In this document: one piece after another, positions 58,712-64,000 of the stretch | Layout of the letters: every line of letters starts with the position of its first letter | Numbering within the stretch: position 1 is the stretch's first letter | Source of the DNA: Streptomyces endophytica | GTDB lineage: Bacteria > Actinomycetota > Actinomycetes > Streptomycetales > Streptomycetaceae | Reading direction: 5' to 3' | Assembly (NCBI RefSeq): GCF_026153355.1 | Contig: NZ_CP110636.1 | Span: 5,456,001-5,520,000, forward strand | DNA length: 64,000 bases | Notes under the pieces: model-generated | Seen by the model: the letters and a program-made list of their open reading frames with translations, nothing else | Database searches by the model: none | Told to the model about the DNA's origin: nothing | Translations under genes and position numbers: made by a program

Positions 58712-60175
58712 TTACGCCGTCACACCGGGCAGCGGGGCGGTCGTCGGCTCCGCCACGGGGGCCTGCTCGTCCTCGGGGACCGAGATGACCCAGTGCGTGG
58801 CCTGGCGCGGGCGGAGGTAGACCGCCCAGTAGACCGCGGCAGCGGCGACGATGGCGCCGGTGATGAGCAGGCTCTTGGCGCTCTGCTGGTAGAGCACCCA
58901 GGCCAGCACCACGATCAGCAGCGCCGGGACCACCGGCCACAGCGGCATCCGCCAGGCCATCCGGTGCTTGTGCTCGCCGCGGCGGGAGACCAGGGCGCCG
59001 AGGGCGACGAAGACGTACATCGCGGCGACGGCGACACCGGTGACCTCGCTCAGGGTGTCGAGGTTGACGAAGCAGAGCGCCGCTCCGGGGACGCCGACCA
59101 CGAGGGTGGCCACCCAGGGGGAGCCGAAGCGCCGGCCGACGTGCGAGAAGGCGCGGTTGACGGCGGTCGGCCAGGCGGCGTCGCGGGCCGAGGAGAAGAC
59201 CACCCGGGAGTTCTGGATCACCATCACGATGGTGGCGTTGATGATGGCCAGGGCGATGCAGAGGCTGACGAAGGTGCCGATGCCGGAGTTGCTCCAGCTC
59301 TGCACCATGCCGGCCACGTCACCGGCGCCGAGGGTCTTCAGGTCGGGCGCGCCGAGGGTGATCGCGACCACCGGGATCAGCACGACCGCGGCGCCGATGG
59401 CGAGGGTCCACAGGACCGTGCGGGAGACGTTGCGGCGCGGGTTCTCCATCTCCTCCGCGAGGTACACGGCGGTGGAGAAGCCCTGGAGGATGAAGAGCGC
59501 GGTGGCCAGTCCCGTCACGATCAGTCCGGCGGTGACCGCGGTGCTGTGTCCGTGCCCGGCGTCCACGACGGGGTGGATGAGCACGGAGGCGGAGCGGTGA
59601 GCGTGGGTGAAGCCGAGGAAGGCGACGACCGCGCAGGCCACGACCTCCAGGACCAGGAAGATGCCGGTGATCCAGGCGTTGGCGCGCAGGTCGAGCAGGC
59701 CCATGGCGGTGGCCAGCAGCATCACGCCGGCGGCGGTGTACTGCGGATCGAGATGGACGATCGGGGCCAGATAGTCGGCGGTGCCCAGCGCGATGATCGG
59801 TGGGACGATCATGACCACGATCAGCGAGAGGATGAAGACCAGCCAGCCGGCGAGGCGGCCCATGAGGGTGCCGACCATCGCGTATTCACCGCCGGAGCTC
59901 GGGATCAGGGTGCCGAGCTCGGAGTAGGTGAAGGCCACGCCGATACAGAGCAGGCCCGCGATGGCGATGGTCACGGCGGTGCCGGTGCCCAGGCTGGCGA
60001 AGGAGTCCGGCACGATCACGAAGAGCGACGAGGCCGGGGTAAGGCAGGAGAGCGTGAGCAGGGTGCCGCCGACCACACCGATGGACCGGGTGAGCTTGGG
60101 CGCGGCGGCGGTTCCTTCCGCCGTACTGCGGGTGTCCCGCTCGGACGCTGCGGGGGCAACAGGCGTGTAGGGCAT
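58712..60175 (-). CDS. APC-family amino acid permease
   Basis: 487 residues, twelve membrane helices. The first helix LTRSIGVVGGTLLTLSCLTPASSLF and the SELGTLIPSSGGEYAMVG segment are characteristic of APC-superfamily amino acid/polyamine transporters. It probably imports an amino acid or amine with a cation. The start at ATG 60175 has a weak ribosome binding site. It has no operon partner. A perfect inverted repeat (60334-60352) in its promoter region may bind a regulator encoded elsewhere. Confidence 0.92.
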   Translation of the reverse strand: MPYTPVAPAASERDTRSTAEGTAAAPKLTRSIGVVGGTLLTLSCLTPASSLFVIVPDSFASLGTGTAVTIAIAGLLCIGVAFTYSELGTLIPSSGGEYAMVGTLMGRLAGWLVFILSLIVVMIVPPIIALGTADYLAPIVHLDPQYTAAGVMLLATAMGLLDLRANAWITGIFLVLEVVACAVVAFLGFTHAHRSASVLIHPVVDAGHGHSTAVTAGLIVTGLATALFILQGFSTAVYLAEEMENPRRNVSRTVLWTLAIGAAVVLIPVVAITLGAPDLKTLGAGDVAGMVQSWSNSGIGTFVSLCIALAIINATIVMVIQNSRVVFSSARDAAWPTAVNRAFSHVGRRFGSPWVATLVVGVPGAALCFVNLDTLSEVTGVAVAAMYVFVALGALVSRRGEHKHRMAWRMPLWPVVPALLIVVLAWVLYQQSAKSLLITGAIVAAAAVYWAVYLRPRQATHWVISVPEDEQAPVAEPTTAPLPGVTA

Positions 60176-60509
60176 ATCGGTTATCCGTGTCCCATCGGTG
60201 CGGGGGCCAGGAGGGGCGCCTTGTGGGGGCAGAGCGCCATGAGCGGGAGCGCCCGGCTGACCACGGACGCCGCTTCGGTGACCGAATAAAACCCTCGCCG
60301 TCGGTGTCCGTCAATACCTTGTTAAGAGTGTGAGACGACGAAATCCGTCGTCAGCGACCGCTCTGGAACATGGATCCATGCACTAACAGCCATACGGAAG
60401 CGGATTTCGCGGCTCCGGGGAATGGGTGCGGATTCTGCTCCCGGACTCCGGAAACCGGCGCAGGATTCCTCCCGCTCCCGGGCCCGGCAGGTCCACGGTG
60501 CGCCCCCGG
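60176..60509. other. Permease promoter region with palindromes
   Basis: A 334-bp gap without a gene. GACGACG (60334-60340) and CGTCGTC (60346-60352) are exact arms with a 5-bp AAATC spacer. CATGGATCCATG (60369-60380) is a perfect 12-bp palindrome. An AT-rich stretch at 60285-60330 probably holds the permease promoter. Confidence 0.6.
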
Positions 60510-62594
60510 TCACTCCCCTTCGGGGCGGACCCGGGCGATGAGCAGGGCGACGTCGTCGTGGCCGTGCTCGTCGCGCAGCGCGCTCAGCAGGCGGTCGCAC
60601 AGCCTCTCCAGGTCCCCCTCGGGCTCGGCGAGCACGGTGAGCAGGGTGTCCAGGCGGATGTCGATGGCCTGGTGCCGGGTTTCGATCAGGCCGTCGGTGT
60701 AGAGGACCAGCAGGTCGCCCTCGTGCAGCGGGACCGTGGTCTGCTCGAACGGGACACCGCCGACGCCGAGCGGGGCGCCGGTGGGCAGGTCGAGCAGCTC
60801 GGGCGGGCGGCCCGCCCGGAGCACGACCGGTGGCAGATGCCCGGCGACGGCGATCCGGCAGCAGCCGTCCTCCGGGTCGTAGACCGCGTACAGGCAGGTG
60901 GCGAAGGCCGGGTCGAGGCCGGCGGCGATGTGGTCGAGGTGGCTGAGCACGTCGGCGGGGTCCAGATCGAGATCGGCCAGCGCGCGGGTGGTGGTGCGCA
61001 GCTGGCCCATGGTGGCGGCGGCGTTGATGCCGCTGCCCATCACGTCGCCGACGACCAGGGCGGTCTTGCCGCCGGCCACCGGGATCGCGTCGAACCAGTC
61101 GCCGCCGACCTCGCTGGCCGCCTGCGCGGGCTGGTAGCGGTAGGCGATCTCCATGGCCGTGGGCTGCGGCGGCCGGTGGTTCATCAGGTGGCGCTGGAGG
61201 GTGAGCGCGGTCCGGCGTTCGCTCTGGTACGAGCGGGCGTTGTCGATGCAGACCGCCGCCCGGGAGGCCAGTTCGACGGCGAGCACCGCGTCGTCCTCGT
61301 CGAACGGCACCTGGTTGCGCACGCGGTAGAGCGAGAGCGCGCCGAGCACCTCACCACGGGCGATCAGCGGCACCGCGAGATAGGAGTGGAGTCCGGCCCG
61401 GCGCAGCAGTGCGGCGCCCTCGGCGTCGGCGGCGATGTGCGGCAGGTCGTCGTCGGCGACCTGGGCGACGAGCACCGGGCGGGCGTCGGTGACGCAGCGG
61501 GTGATCAGCCGGTCGGCGTCGTAGGAGGCGATCTGGCCGGTGGGGTCGGCGGCGCGGACGGCGTCGGTGGCGTAGGCCGCGGACACCGCGAGGGCGCGGA
61601 AGCGGGCCGGGCCACCGGCGGCGAGCGCGGCCGGGCGGCGGCCGTCCAGGACGGCGTCGAGGACGTCGACCGCGGCCAGGTCGGCGAGCTCGGGAACGAT
61701 GACGTCGGCGAGTTCGTGGGCGGTCTGGTCGACGTCGAGGGTGGTGCCGACGCTCGCCGAGGCGTCGGCGATCAGGGCCAGCCGCCGCCGGGCGCGGGCG
61801 GCCTCGGTGGCGGCGCTGTGCTGTTCGGTGACGTCCACGACGGAGGTGGCGAGCCCGAGGACCCGGCCGCCGGGGTCCTCCAGCCGGTAGTACGACACCG
61901 ACCACGCCTGGTCGGTGTCCGGGTCGGCGGCCGTGCGGCCGACGGTGAACTGGTCCAGCAGCGGCCGCCCGGTCTCCAGGACCTCCCGCATCCGGTCCAC
62001 GATGACGTCGGTGTCGAGGAACGACAGCGCCTCCCGGACGTGCCGGCCGATGTGCCGGTCCGCCGGCAGGTCGTTGATCCGCTCCAGCGCCGGGTTGACC
62101 ATGACGAAGCGCAGGTGGGTGTCCAGGACCGCCAGGCCGATCGGTGACTGGGCCACCAGGCGCACCGACAGCGCCAGGTCGCGCTCGACCCGGCGCAGCA
62201 CGGACTGGTCGGTGGCGATGCCGAGGGCGTAGGTCTCGCCGCGCTCGTCCAGCAGTCGCATGTTGCGGAACTCGACCAGCCGGGTGCTGCCGTCCTTGTG
62301 CCGGACGGGGAAGACCCCGGCCCAGCTCTCGCCGCCCGCCATGACCTTGGAGAACAGCTGCAGGACGAGGTCGAGGTGTTCCGGCGGGACCAGCAGCTTG
62401 GCGGCGGGCCGGCCGAGCGCCTCCTTGGCGGTCCAGCCGAAGAGTTGCTCGGCCTGGGGGCTCCACAGGGTGATCCGGCCGTCCGCGTCCAGCATCACCG
62501 CGGCCACGCCCAGTACGTCGAGCAGGCCGCCGGGCTGCCCCGGTGTGGCCCCGACCGGGGCGGCACCCTCGGGGAACGCGTCGGTCGCACCCAT
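60510..62594 (-). CDS. SpoIIE-type phosphatase with two PAS and one GAF domain
   Basis: 694 residues from ATG 62594 with AAGGAG before it. Two PAS domains (about 20-135 and 145-265, MLDADGRITLWSPQAEQLFGW and VLDTHLRFVMVNPALERIN), a GAF domain about 285-440 and a PP2C/SpoIIE domain about 470-690 (GGDWFDAIPV, VVGDVMGSG, LYTDGLIETR, HDDVALLIAR). No membrane segment, so a cytoplasmic sensor. It likely dephosphorylates an anti-sigma-factor antagonist after a signal at the PAS or GAF domains. Confidence 0.93.
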   Translation of the reverse strand: MGATDAFPEGAAPVGATPGQPGGLLDVLGVAAVMLDADGRITLWSPQAEQLFGWTAKEALGRPAAKLLVPPEHLDLVLQLFSKVMAGGESWAGVFPVRHKDGSTRLVEFRNMRLLDERGETYALGIATDQSVLRRVERDLALSVRLVAQSPIGLAVLDTHLRFVMVNPALERINDLPADRHIGRHVREALSFLDTDVIVDRMREVLETGRPLLDQFTVGRTAADPDTDQAWSVSYYRLEDPGGRVLGLATSVVDVTEQHSAATEAARARRRLALIADASASVGTTLDVDQTAHELADVIVPELADLAAVDVLDAVLDGRRPAALAAGGPARFRALAVSAAYATDAVRAADPTGQIASYDADRLITRCVTDARPVLVAQVADDDLPHIAADAEGAALLRRAGLHSYLAVPLIARGEVLGALSLYRVRNQVPFDEDDAVLAVELASRAAVCIDNARSYQSERRTALTLQRHLMNHRPPQPTAMEIAYRYQPAQAASEVGGDWFDAIPVAGGKTALVVGDVMGSGINAAATMGQLRTTTRALADLDLDPADVLSHLDHIAAGLDPAFATCLYAVYDPEDGCCRIAVAGHLPPVVLRAGRPPELLDLPTGAPLGVGGVPFEQTTVPLHEGDLLVLYTDGLIETRHQAIDIRLDTLLTVLAEPEGDLERLCDRLLSALRDEHGHDDVALLIARVRPEGE

Positions 62595-63040
62595 CCAGGC
62601 ACTCCTTCCGCCGGTCCCCCTGGGACCGACAGCCGTGGCGCTCTCCGTACATCGGCCGATTCTCGCCGTGTTTCCGCTGCCCTCCATCATCTCTCGCCAC
62701 GGGACGGCCCCGCAGGGAGAGCGGGAGCGGCAGGGCCGGGGCACCCGGTGCGCGAGGGAGCATTATCCGCCGCGGGTGCCCGCTCGGCGACCTTGTCGAC
62801 GATATTCGGGGCGATGGTTCCGGCCGTCGTGCGGACCCGTGGCACGGCGGGACGGGCAGGTCATGGCCGTGGTGGTGGCCCGCGGGCCGTCGCGCCACCT
62901 CCCGGCCGGGGCCGCCGAGTTGGAGATGTCGATCACCAGGGATTACCCTGAATCTTTAGTTGCCTCTAGCAACTAAAGCTAGGTGATCACACCCGGCGGC
63001 CGCGACCGGGCCCGCCGGCGTCAGGAGGAAGCCCGACATC
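62595..63040. other. Divergent promoter region of phosphatase and acyl-CoA ligase
   Basis: No gene is seen in this 446-bp gap. It holds the phosphatase promoter on the left and, at 62954-62978, an operator-like palindrome in front of the ligase. Confidence 0.5.
62954..62978. promoter_or_regulatory. Perfect 10-bp palindrome, probable MarR-type operator
   Basis: CTTTAGTTGC (62954-62963) and GCAACTAAAG (62969-62978) are exact inverted arms with spacer CTCTA. It lies 63 bp before the ligase ATG in an AT-rich patch, where a repressor would act. It shares CTAGCAA with the site at 40746-40764. Confidence 0.72.
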
Positions 63041-64000
63041 ATGTCCCACGCTGACCGGACATTCCGCACCTATGTGGAGGAGAACCTCGATGTACTTAGC
63101 TCCGACCCGGCGCACGAAGCCGTGGTCCATCAGGGCCGCCGGGTAACGGCGGGCGAGTTCCGCACCCTGGTCCACCGGATGGCGCGGGCCCTGCGGGCCC
63201 GTGGTGTGGCCCGCGAGGACACCGTCACCCTGCTGAGCGGCAACCTCCCCGAGGCCCTGGTCGCCCGCTACGCGGCGAACCTGATCGGCGCCCGGGTCAA
63301 CCACCTCTACAACAAGCTGTCCGCCGACTCCCAGGCCGACATCGTCCGCGACGTCGAGACCCGGGCACTGATCGTCGACCCGCGGTACGCCGAACGCGCC
63401 GCCGAGGTAACCGAGTTGGCGCCGGTCCCGGAGGTCCTCGTCCTCGGTCCGGCGAAGCTCGGCACGGACCTGCTGGAGCTGGCGGCCGAGCAGTCCGACG
63501 AGCCGTTCGCGAGCCTGGCCCGGCCGGAGGACGTCTGCACGATCCGCCACACCGGGGGCACCACCGGCCACCCCAAGGGCATCTGCACCACCTTCGAGCA
63601 GGCCCGCTGGTTCCGCGGCGTACTGCCGGAGAAGCCGGGCGAGCGCCGGCAGCTGGTCGCGACGACGCTGGCCCACGCGGCCGGCGCGATGGCCGACAGC
63701 ACCCTGTACGCCGGCGGCACGGTCGTCCTGCTCGACGACTTCGACCCCGCCGAGGTGCTCGCCGCCATCGAGCGCGAGCGCATCACCGACCTGTTCCTGC
63801 TCCCGCCGCTGCTCTACCAGCTGATGGACCATCCGGACCGGCCGCGCACCGACACCTCCAGCCTGCGGATGGTGGCCTACGGCGGCTGCCAGGCGTCCCC
63901 GGCGCGGATAGCCGACGCGATACGGGCGTTCGGCCCGGTGCTGATGCAGGGGTACGGGCAGAACGAGGCCGGCGGCATCAGCGTGCTCACCCAGGAGGAC
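63041..64000 (+). CDS. AMP-dependent acyl-CoA ligase, N-terminal part
   Basis: The frame opens at ATG 63041 with AGGAGG 10 bases upstream and runs off the window after 320 codons. The ATP-binding P-loop motif is HTGGTTGHPKG (170-180), followed by ALIVDPRY earlier and YGGCQASP and GYGQNEAGG later, motifs A3-A5 of the ANL superfamily. It activates a carboxylic acid as an acyl adenylate and passes it to CoA or a carrier. The second domain and catalytic Lys are beyond the edge. The first codons (MSHADRTFRTYVEENL) resemble fatty-acid-CoA ligases of secondary metabolism. Confidence 0.9.
   Translation, partial: MSHADRTFRTYVEENLDVLSSDPAHEAVVHQGRRVTAGEFRTLVHRMARALRARGVAREDTVTLLSGNLPEALVARYAANLIGARVNHLYNKLSADSQADIVRDVETRALIVDPRYAERAAEVTELAPVPEVLVLGPAKLGTDLLELAAEQSDEPFASLARPEDVCTIRHTGGTTGHPKGICTTFEQARWFRGVLPEKPGERRQLVATTLAHAAGAMADSTLYAGGTVVLLDDFDPAEVLAAIERERITDLFLLPPLLYQLMDHPDRPRTDTSSLRMVAYGGCQASPARIADAIRAFGPVLMQGYGQNEAGGISVLTQED

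Noticed and set aside
1..64000. CRISPR array or intact insertion sequence
   Set aside because: No regularly spaced repeats with unique spacers and no transposase-like frame; the short tandem repeats have no spacers.

Overview
The window is high-GC DNA with dense, strongly biased GC3 coding, short intergenic gaps, GGAGG-type ribosome binding sites, many GTG starts and secreted or regulatory gene families (CAP-domain, Rpf/LysM, M4 protease, SpoIIE-type phosphatases, mycothiol-dependent DinB-like enzymes, MocR/YczE pair). This points to a Streptomyces or a close relative. No rRNA, tRNA, CRISPR array or complete transposon was seen, and no replication origin. I read it as chromosomal accessory-rich sequence rather than a conserved core block.

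Layout. (1) 1-6116: the tail of a CAP-domain secreted protein, then a minus-strand unit of ferredoxin, ferredoxin reductase and cytochrome P450 (a complete three-component P450 system), an FAD aromatic-type monooxygenase and a divergent TetR regulator. (2) 6210-14337: frameshifted aminoglycoside phosphotransferase-like gene, FAD oxidoreductase, AMIN-like secreted protein, AlkB-like dioxygenase, DUF4345 membrane protein, TPR protein, frameshifted alpha/beta hydrolase. (3) 12850-15310: a MocR regulator and a divergent YczE membrane protein with very clear operator-like palindromes between them. (4) 15183-22457: RNase HI, a hydrolase lacking its 5' half, DoxX, methyltransferase, SRPBCC and hydrolase pair under a TetR with an 18-bp palindrome, a secreted protein with an aerolysin-like strand pattern, cupin and AraC. 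(5) 22671-25804: PfkB kinase and a HAD-GT20 fusion that resembles a one-polypeptide synthase/phosphatase for a compatible solute. (6) 26042-35978: cell wall enzymes (YiiX-like, L,D-transpeptidase, Rpf/LysM), DinB, phosphoesterase, SDR, CBS, M3 peptidase, LysR. (7) 35957-42113: an unusual SDR with an N-terminal zinc ribbon, an MFS exporter with three C-terminal carboxypeptidase-regulatory-like domains and its MarR regulator, a PASTA-like protein and a DMT transporter. (8) 42509-44258: a decaying substrate-binding-protein/HEAT-repeat operon. (9) 44279-64000: three SpoIIE-family phosphatases, an M4 protease, MFS, a second P450, an IPNS-type dioxygenase, a DinB-like/MarR pair, a His-rich secreted peptide, an APC permease and the start of an AMP-dependent acyl-CoA ligase.

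How the parts fit. The 388-6035 block is the most self-contained functional unit: electrons can pass from NAD(P)H through the reductase and the [3Fe-4S]-type ferredoxin to the P450 without help from elsewhere. The two MarR systems (40143-40693 and the ligase promoter at 62954) carry related operator-like palindromes. Several genes are broken in the same way, by one missing G in a G run (6815, 12762, 24045 and probably 40146-40250). This suggests homopolymer base-calling errors as much as real decay; only the substrate-binding-protein locus shows lesions that homopolymer error cannot explain. I could not run searches, so family names rest on motifs and remembered family architecture.
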